Below are positions 9,559 to 21,233 of a DNA stretch of 64,000 nucleotides, piece after piece. Source of the stretch: Leucaena leucocephala. Its lineage: Eukaryota; Streptophyta; Magnoliopsida; Fabales; Fabaceae. The stretch spans positions 13,927,001 through 13,991,000 of the forward strand of contig CM073535.1 of NCBI GenBank assembly GCA_037074615.1. The letters are read 5' to 3'. The notes below the pieces were generated by a model. That model was not told where the DNA came from. It saw only the letters and a program-made list of their open reading frames with translations, and did not search any database. Every line of letters starts with the position of its first letter. The stretch's first letter is position 1. Made by a program: the position numbers and the translations under genes.

Positions 9559-11463
9559 TGTTGGAAATCGTGCCCTAGGGGCCAATCATTGTCTTATGAA
9601 CATTATTGATTTATGAATTTATTAATTGAGTTATCATATTATTTGCATGTTTACTATGATGATCATCCTTGGATAATTCATGATATTATCCTAAATGTCC
9701 CTGGTCGATCATCTATGTGGGAGCACAGATGAAATAAGACCAGTATGACTTTGAAGATGTATAGAGATATAAATCAAAGTCATAAGCACATGTAAGAGTA
9801 CAGGGTGTTGGACCGACCCGCTATGAGAGAACTGCATGGGTAACATCATAAGCTTCTCTCATATACAAACCATGTCAATATGCCCTTTGACCTGAGATCA
9901 TCATGGATTCCTACATGACAAAACGCTCAGCTTTGACCTAGTCAAAAGTCACTTTTGACCGAGTGATCATAAAGACTATGTTCGGGCTTAGTGGTTTTTC
10001 ATGCGAAGGAATGTGAATGGTCAAGATGGAATTTGTCCCTCACATTCGTGGAGAGATATTACTGGGCCCCTCGATGAGTGAGTCTGAGAAATGTATGGCC
10101 ATACTGTAATGGAAAGGTAGTTCCATTTCTATAGTCAGACTACTCAGGGATCGAGAAAGTAACGGTCGGGAATAGGAGGATGACATTATCCATGCCTCAT
10201 CCATGACCAAAATATCGCGTGACAGAAGGGACATGATATGGTTGTATAAAAGGTTACATCGTTTATCGATCCTCATATGATTTGGGTAGTTGTTATGTCT
10301 TGCTAGAGACCGCTTGCGACTTGTGGGCTAGTATAGCAAATGGCCCACTGCCAACTTCATATGGGCCTACAGGGTCGCACACAAAATAGCCCAACACGAG
10401 CTATGATGTCCAGATTCATTGAATCTAAGACATGTCCAGATTCAATGAAAGATCCAGGTGAATGTATATATATTTATTTATATTTATATTCGTATATATA
10501 TAAATTCGTATATATATATATTATATATATGAGATATATGAGATTTAATTTATAAGGATAAATTAAATCCCTATCACGTTTGAATTTGAAATTCAAATTG
10601 ATAGGATATCTCATATAAGAGATATTTATAAGATTTAATTTATAAGGATAAATTAAATCTCTATCACGTTTGAAATTCGAAATTCAAATTGATAGGATAT
10701 CCCATATAAGAGATATTTATAAGATTTAATTTATAAGGATAAATTAAATCTCTATCACGTTTGAAATTCGAAATTTAAATTGATAGGATATCTCAAATTT
10801 GATTTATGGGAATAAATCAAATATAACTCAGTCTCATCTTTATTTAAAGTTAAATAAATAAGTAATTAAATCTGTGGGACGGATTTAATATTATTTTATT
10901 TAATTAGTTTCTTATAAAATTATACAATATATGATATTGTATCAATTCGGAATTAATATAAGATTAACTCCAAAATCCAATTAGGTCAAGTGTAAAAACG
11001 CATAGCATCCTCTATATCTGATTGGAGGAGCTACGTTTGAAAATAACACAGAACAAAAAAGGCCGAATGGAATCTGCAAAAGGTTTGCAGACAAGAAACT
11101 GCTGAAATAGAGACGGAGACTTGTGAAAGCCTTGGAGGGACAGGAGACGCTAGCACGTCGTTCGTGGTTGGAACGCTGTTCGTGTGGATACCAGTAGAGG
11201 AAGCCGACCTGAGGCGTCGACTTCTTGTGATCGGAAAGAGACCACCGTCCGCGGAGAGAATCTGTGAAGGTCGCTGAGGAACACTCCGTCGATTTCTTGC
11301 GATCAGAAAGAGATCACCACCCACGTAGAGAAGTTGTGAAATTCGCTGAGCAACACTAAGGGTAATGATTCTTTCCACTTGACTTAAACACATACGGCAG
11401 ATCCTGGCAAGGAATGGAAAATTTTTAAAGTTTATTTCCGCTGCGTGTCTTCCAATCCCAACA
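9559..11463 (+). repeat. 3' LTR of copia element (1905 bp)
   Basis: Nearly identical to 2414-4320. By eye the differences are G/A at 2700 versus 9845, A/C in the TTTGAC(A/C)TGAG block, G/A in ATGCG(G/A)AGG, two changes near 11333-11352 and a 2-bp shorter AT run near 10510. It ends CCAACA at 11463. Such high identity shows a recent insertion. Confidence 0.97.
10541..10797 (+). repeat. Threefold ~90-bp tandem repeat inside the 3' LTR
   Basis: This is the counterpart of the 5' LTR block, shifted by 7,143 bases. No unit has been gained or lost between the LTRs. Confidence 0.9.
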
Positions 11464-11468
11464 GTGTT
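11464..11468. repeat. Target site duplication (right), GTGTT
   Basis: It directly follows the 3' LTR terminal CA and matches 2409-2413 exactly. Confidence 0.95.
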
Positions 11469-11587
11469 GGCTCTTATCCCGACATGGCCAACCGGCTTTG
11501 CCACCGGGAGGTTGCATTGCAGTCGAGAGGCTGGTGCGTAAAACTTGCGTCTGAGGTACCTTTTGTAGTCCCAAGAAGGACTCTGCA
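11465..11587 (+). repeat. Family C unit, 123-bp putative short LTR, copy 1
   Basis: The unit begins TGTTGGCTCTTA, ends GGACTCTGCA and is followed by ATTTGGTA, the start of a PBS. Copy 2 at 29607-29729 has the same length and ends, and is followed by a full TGGTATCAGAG. TG...CA ends plus an adjacent PBS suggest a very short (TRIM-like) LTR. It could equally be the end of a longer, unrecognised LTR. It has no TATA box, and the first bases overlap the copia target duplication. Confidence 0.45.
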
Positions 11588-11601
11588 ATTTGGTACCAAA
11601 T
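11588..11601. repeat. 14-bp perfect palindrome at a PBS head-to-head fusion
   Basis: ATTTGGTACCAAAT is its own reverse complement. The left half is the spacer and PBS start after the family C unit. The right half is what normally adjoins the reverse-oriented end of a family A LTR. Confidence 0.7.
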
Positions 11602-11844
11602 TATAACATTATCATTTTCATACATCTTAGGGACCAAACAGTAGCATCTGGAACTACTTCCAAGGCTGTTGAAGTCAAATTACTCAATCTGGAATTTTAC
11701 TCTGGCGAGTACTGTTCACTGTGTAAATTTCAAAGAAGTGACCTGACTTCGAAAAATCATAACTAATTCTATAAAAATTAGAATGGAGTGGTTCAAATTT
11801 CTACACGAAGATAACATAATAATATTTCAGTTAAAAATGATTCA

Positions 11845-11878
11845 TTGACCACGCCTTGACCATGTCAACGTTGGTCAA
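11845..11878. promoter_or_regulatory. W-box cluster in family A LTR
   Basis: TTGACC at 11845-11850 and 11856-11861, GTCAA at 11864-11868 and GGTCAA at 11873-11878 give four WRKY-type cores in 34 bases. The cluster recurs in the other A LTRs (near 17445-17480, 23105-23140, 33950-33985, 39640-39670 and 59325-59360), several with an adjacent TGAGTCA-like bZIP motif. It lies downstream of the TATA box, so it could act as an intragenic enhancer or have no role. Confidence 0.45.
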
Positions 11879-12945
11879 CGTTCCGAAATCACTGTTCATC
11901 CATCGTCTTGTCCCTGATTTCAGCATTCTGGTCCCAACTTTGATAAATCTTATCTTTATGTGTAGACATCCAAATGAGACGTTCTATATATCAAATCGAA
12001 GCTTGGAATGTCTACTATTTACTGGTAAAATATCATACATTTATTCAATCATTTACTATTTATAATTACAGCTCAAATGTCACTGCCTCCATCACGAGTT
12101 ACTGTTCACAGTGACAATTTCCAGCAACTATACATACATGAATCACATATCAATCATACTAAGCAATTAACATCTCTTCATGCATCTTTATATCCTCCAT
12201 CTTGAGAAGACCTGCTGTAATTGGATTGATATGGAAGGGGTGAGATTTCTGGGGAAATCTCAGTAGCAAACAGCACTAAACAATGCATGCATTAATGTTA
12301 ATACTTGTGCTTGCTTGTGAAAGTGTTAACATTGTATAATGTGCATGCTTCCATGTTACATATGAAATACAATTGGCCAAAGTAGTCATAGGAACAGAGC
12401 TTCATACCGAAGCACATATTCAACACAATTCAACAAAGCCATAGCACATCAAGCATAACATTCAATGTATACAAGTTTAGGATAAGTTTACTACCTGGCA
12501 TGTAGCTTTTCTTCTAGCTCTTAGCCTTTGCTCTAAGGTTCATCCTTTCCATAGGTTAGAGCCTATACATAGCATAATAATATTTTCATTATTACTCTAT
12601 CAGTATAGATCTACTTATCTCATGATTAACTAGGGGTGATATTCTTAATCTGACATTCCCCTGTCTTTCTTTCTACCTTTAGCTACCTTTATTAATAGAG
12701 ATATTTCTCTATTCTAACCACTAAGAGCAATCCTCTACTTTATTAGAGCAGGGACTAGATAACTTTCTTATCTCATTCCTAAGCTTTGCCCAGTCCCTCG
12801 GCTCCTCAGACTGCTCCTGGCTCCATTAGAACTCCTTCCTTCCTTTCCTTTCTTTCTTTGCTTCTCTCTTTCTCTCTTTTCCTCTTCTTTCTCTTCCTTT
12901 TCTTGCTAGATCCGTGGTGTGCCTTGAAATGGAAGGGGAGTGGCC

Positions 12946-12953
12946 TATTTATA
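12946..12953 (-). promoter_or_regulatory. TATA box of family A LTR A1
   Basis: On the minus strand this reads TATAAATA followed by GG. The same CTATAAATAGG context is found in every A LTR that retains this part: 18546-18553 (-), 22042-22049 (+), 35046-35053 (-), 40736-40743 (-), 53582-53589 (+) and 60417-60424 (-). Confidence 0.8.
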
Positions 12954-14216
12954 GGTGAGAGGAGGTAGAATGAATGGTGCAGATTGATTCATGATGAATG
13001 TCCCATATTGCTTGCTTCCTCAAGAAGCTTTGCCTGCATCATCATGATGACATCACCCTCCTTGATGACTCACCACTCATGACATCATCTAGGACACCTC
13101 AAGGGACACCTCAAGGGTATATGTGGTGAAATGTGGGGCCGTTGGGACACATCACCAGCTGACTCAGCCTTTCAAGAGAGTTCCAGAGTCTTTTCCCTGA
13201 ATGGACGGCCGAGATCGTGCCACATATCCTCTTGCTTTTTCTCCTTTTTCTCTAATCATGCCATGTGTCCTTTGCTTTTCCTCTTTTTCTGTAATCCTGC
13301 CATGTGGCACCTTGTGGGCCCCATTTATGTCCTTTCATGATTCCAGATCACTTTACCCAGTTCTATCTTGGACCGGTCACTTTACTTTATTGAAAAAGCA
13401 CTAAAATAATATTTTAATGCCTCTTGGGCCCACATTACTCTTGGGCTACGTTTTTGGGCCTTGGATTGTCATCTTGGGTTTCTAACCAAGCCCAAGCACT
13501 CTGGTGGCTCGGTTCCCAAGTAACATCCTTAGTAAATTACCAAAATGCCCTTACTACCTCTTTAGTACTTCTAGGGGCACTATTGTCTTTTCATACCTTA
13601 CCAGAGTATCTCTTGACCCTGGTCAACTATCTAGATACCCTTTCTTAACAGTCTAACCTTAGTCAAACGATCATTGCGCCCTTCGTCTGACTCTGACTTA
13701 ATGACAACACAGTGGCATACCTTTAGTGGCATTTTCGTAATTCTTCATTTTTCTCGGTCTTTATTATCCCTAACCCACATATTTATCTGAAAATATAATT
13801 GGGCCTATAAGGTGCCATTCTGGATCCTCTATATGATCCCCTATCTTCATGGGCTCAATTCCCGAGAAATTCCCCCGAAACCTATTTATCGGGTGTTTTA
13901 ATCAACTGTAAATTCTATAGTAAATTCTACAGAATTCCTTTTTGAGCTCTGTCAATTTCAGAAATTCTTATATTAATTATAGGAATTTACTGCCACATTT
14001 TATCTGATTCTGAGGTCCAGAGCATACTGTATTAATTTTCCTTTTGTTTGGAAATTAATATAAATCTTTCAAGACCGCATATTAGAACTTTGTGTTGCAT
14101 CAAACTAATTAGCATAATCTTCTCTATTTACTGAGGCCTCTACTCAATAGGGCCTGGTAGCATCCCTTTTTCAGGCTATATACTGGGCTTCAGAGCCTAA
14201 AAATTGGGATATGATA

Positions 14217-14230
14217 TTTCTCCTCCCCTT
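14217..14230 (-). other. Polypurine tract of family A
   Basis: The minus strand reads AAGGGGAGGAGAAA directly before the LTR start. The same tract recurs at 21234-21247, 30585-30598, 36279-36292 and 55976-55989, always next to an LTR start. Confidence 0.85.
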
Positions 14231-15170
14231 AAAATAAATTTCGTCCTCGAAATTTCAGGGTTAAATCTCTATTCATCCTTTGATAAAAAGTTCCTCTGAG
14301 GAGAATGTCCCTTTCTAAACTTTCTCATATACTCATATATTCTGGAGTTCTTATTGACTACTCATCATACTTCTTAGTGCAGTCACTTACTTATCTAAGT
14401 ATCTAGCAGAATTCTCTAACCATCCGCCAAACTTTATTTCTCATTCTCATGTCATCATACGTTTTTATCATCTTTACTAACTCATCATAATACAGAGAGA
14501 GGACTTATATCATTATTCTTTCTTTCATTGCTCTACTGCTTAATAGGAGCACATACTCTAACATGCATAATGCCCGGCCAGCATGCTGCAGGACTACATA
14601 CCTGCTCATGAATGCAAAGCGCTCATAGCGGAGCTCAAGCATTCCTTCTCTTAATATGCACAGCTCTAACACTCGGAGCTTTAGCATAACATAACATAAC
14701 ATAATGCCTGGCATGTTATGCAAGGAGTGAAAGCTCTCATTTACTCTTTCACACGTAACTCATCATTCAAACATCTTTTTCCTTTCAAAAATAGAGCCTC
14801 TCAATCTATTACAGGGCTAGCTATAAAGCCACTTCATAGTGTACTTCTTAATACATATTTCTCATAACGTATCTCAGTACGTACTTTTCATAGCATATCT
14901 CATCACATATCATTTATGCTGTATCATAACATATCTGGCCACATTTGGCGATATCATAGTCTATCTGGCCTTGTCATAAAACATTCTCTTAAAATATTGC
15001 TAGCCTTTACAAATATTTCCTTTCAAATCCATTTCATTTGGACTTGACATAAGGGTTCTATTCTCTTTCTATTCATAACCCTTTCTAACTTTTCATAGCT
15101 CTTTCTATCATTTTACATAACTCTATGTACATATATGCCAACTTCTTGTGGCATTCATATCTCTTTCATC

Positions 15171-15224
15171 AATTCCCAGGGGGTCACCCATCATTGGGCT
15201 ACTCTTGCCTGAGCACGCTTAAGT
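15171..15224 (-). pseudogene. 5S rRNA-derived segment, copy 1
   Basis: The reverse complement resembles the 3' half of plant 5S rRNA. It keeps GATGGGTGACCCCCTGGGAA (C-box part), while the A-box part AGTTAAGCGTGCT is changed at its first bases. Weaker similarity may extend to about 15265. It cannot be a ribosomal gene, because only the promoter-bearing half is present. Confidence 0.8.
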
Positions 15225-17188
15225 GAAATGTGCCGATATAAATCTGAAGCACATATGCTCACAGGCTCAAATCCTGGTACTATACTATCTTAGACCCATC
15301 TTATGCTATCTCTCTTGGGTTTATCTGGCCTTCTAATATCTTTATCCTCATCTGGAGGATCTATCTGTCTTTTATTCTTATTGTAAGGATCTCTTTATTT
15401 GACCCTTTCTCATATCTTATGAGATTTGCGCATAACTCCTTGGTACTCAGGATTAATAACTTTAACTTTGATCACTTGGTTCCTGTACATGTAAGGAGAT
15501 TTTGAGTTCAGTCCTTGATAGTAATAAGGCTATCTAACATCATGGGTACTCTCTCTGTTAGGAGCTAACCAACTTGTGAAGCTTCTGTACCTTAACTTTT
15601 CCTTGGTATTTGTCCTTCCAAAGACATACTGTACTTATGGCTCAATACTTTCTCTCTCCAGGCTAGGTCTACTGTGACCCTCGAGATCTACTGCGATCAA
15701 CCGTAAGCCTCTTCAGGATCTAACTGTGACCCTGGAATTCTATTCTCTGGGAGTCATACTAGGATCTAACTGTAATCCTGCAGAATCTACTGCGATTCTG
15801 TTGTACTGTATTCTCATCTTTGGAAGATATAAACCAGCAGACAAAGTTACAAGGTCAATCACTTCCACATAGTTGTTAACTCAATAGATAATTCCCCTAA
15901 AATGATCATATAGGCCAATATTATTTATCAGGACTTTACTCATATCCTCGATCACTCAGGAACTGCTCATACCATTCTCATCTTTCATAACTTTACTATA
16001 TCCTTTACTACAAAGAGCTACATAGGCTTTACTATGCACATATCTATCATCATCTATTCGTCTCATTAGAGGGACCTTACTCTATCTGAGTTATACTGTC
16101 CCATCTCTTGGCTTTATTTCTAAAGCAATCCTTTTCTATTGCAAGAGCAATCTAGCTCTATCGCAATAATACTAACTTATGTCTTTACTGCTCTTTCTTT
16201 AGAGCTGTACCATCTTTCCTACATGCTTCTCTTTTCATTTCACTTTCATCACTTATATACCTTACCCTTGAAGGGATATATCCTGAGTATCGTAATCATG
16301 TATCTATAGATCATCTTAATCTCATGGCCTATCATTGTCTGATCATATTGTCAAGATCCTAAACATTCATTTAGGAATTGGAAATAACTATTTATTTGAC
16401 TTAGGCTGCCACCTTACCCTCTTACTAGGGTATAGACTCAACCTTTCATTACCCTTTCTTACTAGGGAATAGGAGTCACTTTATCTTTTAAAACTGTGGC
16501 TACCTTTCTCTTTATCTGTCATAGTCTACTCTAGACTAGACTGTGGTTCCTCTATCTTGGGGACATCAGCGGCCCATCTGGTCTTTTAACTTTAGGCCAT
16601 GTGCTAGGATTATTCCTAGGCAAGCCTCATTATTTTGTTCAGGAAAAACTAGCTGAACAAATTCTGTCGTAATGTAGATCTACTCACATAGAGGATCTAC
16701 TTCTGAATATCTCCTTACTTTATACGATCTGGCTTGATCATGCTTTGTACCAATCCTCTAGTTGATTAATTTCAACCAGGTTGGTACCTTCATTATCACT
16801 GTTACTATAACGTCTCACAGTTTCCCTTGACCTAGGACTGGTCAACTTCTATCTCTATTCATAGAGGAAATTACTCCCCAGAAGTTATCCTGCTTAGTCC
16901 AGCCACATCATGCTAAGAAACACGAGACCTCAGCGGTAACGGCTGACTAAGACTAGTCACTTCCTTGAAGATTACCTCGTACTACTGTAAGTTATGGGGT
17001 ACTATTCTATCTGTCTAGGTGTCACTATCTCTTGTTCAAATCATTCTCTAGGTAGTGAACATCATCCCCATATCTCATGCTAGGGAGGAAACCTCTATAG
17101 TTCACACCCCTAACTTGTTTTAAAGGGTTAGTATATCTACTCCAGAGTATCACTAAGCCAGAACCTTTTGTTTTGTGCCAGAATCTTA

Positions 17189-17201
17189 TACTCTGATACA
17201 A
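17189..17201 (-). other. Degenerate PBS of family A element
   Basis: The minus strand reads TTGTATCAGAGTA, a decayed form of TGGTATCAGAGC, a few bases inside the 5' LTR end. The changes suggest an old, inactive copy. Confidence 0.7.
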
Positions 17202-17204
17202 AAT

Positions 17205-19805
17205 TATAACATCCTCATTTTCATACATCTTAGAGACCAAACAGTAGCATCTGGAACCACTTCCAAGGCTGTTGAAGTCAAATTACTCAATCTGGAATTT
17301 TACTCTGGCGAGTACTGTTCACTCAAATTCCAAAGAAGTGACCTGACTTCGAAAAATCATAACTAATTCTATAAAAATCAGAATGGAGTGGTTCAAATTT
17401 CTACACGAAGATAACATAATAATATTTCAGGTAAAAATGACTCATTGACCACGCCTTGACCATGTCAACGTTGGTCAATGTTCCGAAATCACTGTTCATC
17501 CAGCGTCTTGTCCCTGATTCCAGCATTCTGGTCCCAATTTTGATAAATCATATCTTTATCTGTAGACATCCAAATGAGACGTTCTATATATAAAATCTAA
17601 GCTTAGAATGTCTACTATTTACTGGTAAAATATCATACATTTATTCAATCATTTACTATTTATAATTACAGCTCAAATGTCACTGCCTCCATCTCGAGTT
17701 ACTGTTCACAGTGACAATTTCTAGCAATTATACATACATGAATCACATATCAATCATACTAAGCAATTAACATCTCTTCATGCATCTTTATATCCTCCAT
17801 CTTGAGAAGACCTGCTGTAATTGGATTAATCTGGAAGGGGTGAGATTTCTGGGGAAATCTCAATAGCAAACAGCACTAAACAATGCATGCATTAATGTTA
17901 ATACTTATGCTTGCTTGTGAAAGTGTTAACATTGCATAATGTGCATGATTCCATGTTAAATATGAAATACAATTGGCCAAAGTAGTCATAGGAACAGAGC
18001 TTCATACCCAAGCACATATTCAACACAATTCAACAAAGCCATAGCACATCAAGCATAACATTCAATGCATACAAGTTTAGGATAAGTTTACTACCTGGCA
18101 TGTAGCTTTTCTTCTAGCTCTTAGCCTTTGCTCTAAGGTTCATCCTTTCCATAGGTTAGAGCCTATACATAGCATAATAATATTTTCATTATTACTCTAT
18201 CAGTATAGATCTACTTATCTCATGATTAACTAGGGGTGATATTCTTAATCTGACACTCCCCTGTCTTTCTTTCTACCTTTAGCTACCTTTATTAATAGAG
18301 ATATTTCTCTATTCTAACAACTAAGAGCAATCCTCTACTTTATTAGAGCAGGGACTAGATAACTTTCTTATCTCATTCCTAAGCTTTGCCCAGTCCCTCG
18401 GCTCCTCAAACTGCTCCTGGCTCCATCAGAACTCCTTCCTTCCTTTGCTTTCTTTCTTTCCTTCTCTCTTTCTCTCTTTTCCTCTTCTTTCTCTTACTTT
18501 TCTTGCTAGATCCGTGGTGTGCCTTGAAATGGAAGTGGAGTGGCCTATTTATAGGTGAGAGGAGGTAGAATGAATGATCCAGATTGATTCGTGATGAATG
18601 TCCCATATTGCTTGCTTCCTCAAGAAGCTTTGCCTGCATCATCATGATGACATCACCCTCCTTGATGACTCACCACTCATGACATCATCTAGGACGCCTC
18701 AAGGGTATATGTGGCGAAATGTGGGGCCCTTGGGACACCTCACCAGCTGAATCAGCCTTTCCAGAGAGTTCCAGAGTCTTTTCCCTGAATGAACGGCCGA
18801 GATCGTGCCACATGTCCTCTTGCTTTTTCTCCTTTTTCTGTAATCATGCCATGTGTCCTTTGCTTTTCCTCTTTTACTATAATCCTGCCTTGTGACAACT
18901 TGTGGGCCCTATTTATGTCCTTTCATGATTCCAGATCACTTTACCCAGTTCTATCTTGGACTGGGTCACTTTACTTTATTGAAAAAGCACTAAAATAATA
19001 TTTTAATGCCTCTTGGGCCCACATTACTCTTGGGCTACGTTTTTGGGTCTTGGATTGTCATCTTGGGTTTCTAACCAAGCCCAAGCACTCTGGTGGCTCA
19101 GTTCCCAAGGAACATCCTTAGTAAATTACCAAAATGCCCTTACTACCTCTTTAGTACTTCTAGGGGCACTATTGTCTTTTCATACCTTACCAGAGTATCT
19201 CTTGACCCTGGTCAACTATCTAGATACCCTTCTTAATTGTCTAACCTTAGTTAAATGATCATAACGCCCTTCGTCTGACTCTGACTTAATGACACAACAC
19301 AGTGGCATACCATGAGTGGCATTTTCGTAATTCTTCATTTTCTCGGTCTTTATTAGCCCTAGCCCACATATTTATCTGAAAATATCATTGGGCCTATAAG
19401 GTGCCATTCTGGATCCTCTGTATGATCCCCTATCTTCATGGGCTCAATTCCCGAGGAATTCCCCCGAAACCTATTTATCGGGTATTTTAATCAACTTTAA
19501 ATTCTATAGTAAATTCTACAGAATTCCTTTTTGAGCTTCGTCAATTTCAGAAATTTTTATATTAATTATAGGAATTTACTGCCACATTTTATCTGATTCT
19601 GAGGTCCAGAGCATACTGTATTAATTTTCCTTTTGTTTGGAAATTAATATAAATCTTTCAAGACTACATATTAGAACTCTTTGTTGCATTAAACTAATTA
19701 GCATAATCTTCTCTATTTACTGAGGCCTCTGCTCAATAGGGCCTGGTAGCATTCCTTTTTCAGGCTATATACTGGGCTTCAGAGCCTAAAAATTAGGATA
19801 TGACA
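17205..19805 (-). repeat. Family A LTR A2 (5' LTR of the element)
   Basis: The 2,601-bp LTR has intact sense start TGTCATATCC (right end) and sense end TGTTATA (left end). It contains the TATA box at 18546-18553 and a pyrimidine-rich tract at 18433-18505 (purine-rich in the sense strand). It pairs with 11602-14216. Confidence 0.87.
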
Positions 19806-19812
19806 TTTCAAT

Positions 19813-21233
19813 TATAACATCCTCATTTTCATACGTCTTAGGGACCAAACAGTAGCATCTGGAACCACTTCCAAGGTTGTTGAAGTCAAATTACTCAATC
19901 TGGAATTTTACTCTGGCGAGTACTCTTCACTGTGCAAATTCCAAAGAAGTGACCTGACTTCAAAAAATCATAACTAATCCTATAAAAATAAGAATGGAGT
20001 GGTTCAAATTGATTCATGATGAATGTCCCATATTGCTTGCTTCCTCAAGAAGCTTTGCCTGCATCATCATGATGACATCACCCTCCTTGATGACTCACCA
20101 CTCATGACATCATCTAGGACACCTCAAGGGTATATATGGTGAAATGTGGGGCCCTTGGGACACCTCACCAGCTGACTCAGCCTTTCCAGAGAGTTCCAGA
20201 GTCTTTTCCCTGAATGAACGGCCGAGATCGTGCCACATGTCCTCTTGCTTTTTCTCCTTTTTCTCTAATCATGCCATGTGTCCTTTGCTTTTCCTCTTTT
20301 ACTGTAATCCTGCCATGTGGCACCTTATGGGCCCCATTTATGTCCTCTCATGATTCCAGATCACTTTACCCAGTTCTATCTTGGACCGGGTCACTTTACT
20401 TTATTGAAAAAGCACTAAAACATTATTTTAATGCCTCTTGGGCCCACATTACTCTTGGGCTACGTTTTTGGGCCTTAGATTGTCATCTTGGGGTTTCTAA
20501 TCAAGCCCAAGCACTTTGGTGGCTCGGTTCCCAAGGAGCATCCTTAGTAAATTACCAAAATGCCCTTACTACCTCTTTAGTACTTCTAGGGGCACTATTG
20601 TCTTTTCATACCTTACCAGAGTATCTCTTGACCCTGGTCAACTATCCATATACCCTTTCTTAACTATCTAACCTTAGTCAAATAATCATAATGCCCTTTG
20701 TTTGACTCTGACTTAATGACACAACACAGTGGCATACCTTCAGTGGCATTTTCGTAATTCTTTATTTTTCTCGGTCTTTATTAGCCTTAGCCCACATATT
20801 TATTTGAAAATATCATTGAGCCTATAAGGTTCCATTTTGGACCCTCTACATGATACCCTATCTTCATGGGCTCAATTCCTGGGAAATTCCCCTGAAACCT
20901 GTTTATCGGGTCTTTGAATCCACTGTAAATTCTATAGTAAATTCTACATAACTCCTTTTTGAGCTCTGTCAGTTTCAAAAATTCTTATATTAATTATAGG
21001 AATTTACTACCACATTTCATCTGATTCTGAGGTCTAGAAAATACTATATTAATTTTCCTTCTCTTCAAAAATTAATATAAATCTGTCGAGACCTCATATC
21101 AAAACTCTGTGGTGCATCAAACTGATCATCATAATTTTCTCTATTTATTGAGACCTCTGCTCAATAGGGGCTGGTATCATCCCTTTTTCAGGCTATATAT
21201 TGGGCCTTAAGGCCTAAAAATTGGCATATGACA
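19813..21233 (-). mobile_element. Family A LTR A3 with a 1.2-kb internal deletion
   Basis: Both LTR ends are present, but at 20010/20011 the sequence jumps from the GTGGTTCAAATT block to the GATTCATGATGAATG block, skipping what A2 holds at about 17391-18586. The junction shows only a short ATT overlap. Only 7 bases (19806-19812) separate it from A2, so almost the whole internal region between the two LTRs is missing. Confidence 0.8.

Larger units (their letters stand above)
2414..11463 (+). mobile_element. Complete Ty1/copia LTR retrotransposon
   Basis: This is a 9,050-bp element with every part needed for autonomous transposition: LTRs of 1907 and 1905 bp, a tRNA-iMet PBS, a long leader, one uninterrupted gag-pol frame, a PPT and a perfect GTGTT target duplication. 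The domain order protease, integrase, reverse transcriptase, RNase H defines copia. The ~1.9-kb LTRs, 1.24-kb leader and single-frame gag-pol resemble the Angela/BARE type, but lineage was judged by eye without a tree. By eye the LTRs differ at about five positions plus one AT-repeat length change. That is roughly 0.3 percent, or about 0.1 million years at the commonly used grass rate of 1.3e-8 per site per year. It inserted into older repeats and may still be able to move. Confidence 0.97.
11602..14216 (-). repeat. Family A LTR A1 (3' LTR of the element)
   Basis: The LTR is 2,615 bp. Its sense end (…TGTTATA) is at the left and its sense start at the right, here TATCATATCC instead of TGTCATATCC, so the terminal TG is mutated. 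It contains a reverse-strand TATA box at 12946-12953, a polypyrimidine tract at 12836-12905 and a W-box cluster at 11845-11878. Confidence 0.85.
14217..17204 (-). mobile_element. Family A internal region, non-coding
   Basis: About 3 kb between PPT and PBS, with no frame long enough for a transposon protein on either strand. Recognisable parts are the 5S-like segment (15171-15224), a cluster of CAGTTAGATCC-like motifs (about 15660-15800), one copy of a 26-bp minisatellite unit near 14660 and a CATAA microsatellite near 14690. The order is shared with the other A internal regions. Confidence 0.8.
11602..19805 (-). mobile_element. Family A element, two LTRs, non-autonomous (8.2 kb)
   Basis: On the minus strand this reads LTR (17205-19805), PBS, internal region (14217-17204), PPT and LTR (11602-14216). 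LTR-to-LTR divergence looks like about 3-4 percent over the stretch I compared, far older than the copia insertion. The 3-kb internal region has no gag or pol frame, so the element resembles a large retrotransposon derivative (LARD) that needs proteins from elsewhere. The PPT context TTTCGAGGACGAAATTTATTTTAAGG-type (cut here) is of the kind seen at the end of Ty3/gypsy pol genes, which suggests a Ty3 origin. No target duplication is found: the left flank is a fused PBS and the right flank is another LTR. Confidence 0.85.

Noticed and set aside
11031..11588. A 185-codon minus-strand open frame across the copia 3' LTR end and family C
   Set aside because: It lies antisense in an LTR, runs across an insertion junction, and the 5' LTR counterpart is cut short. 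It is a chance frame.
12786..12968. Leader-peptide-like hydrophobic Ser/Phe/Leu-rich frame repeated in A LTRs
   Set aside because: It is the translation of the CTTT-rich pyrimidine tract, antisense to the element, with no supporting signal.
20214..20663. 149-codon frame in a family A LTR, similar to frames near 13424, 19013, 35300, 53002 and 60672
   Set aside because: The frame is antisense to the LTR and breaks at different points in different copies. Similarity between copies comes from LTR homology, not from coding constraint.
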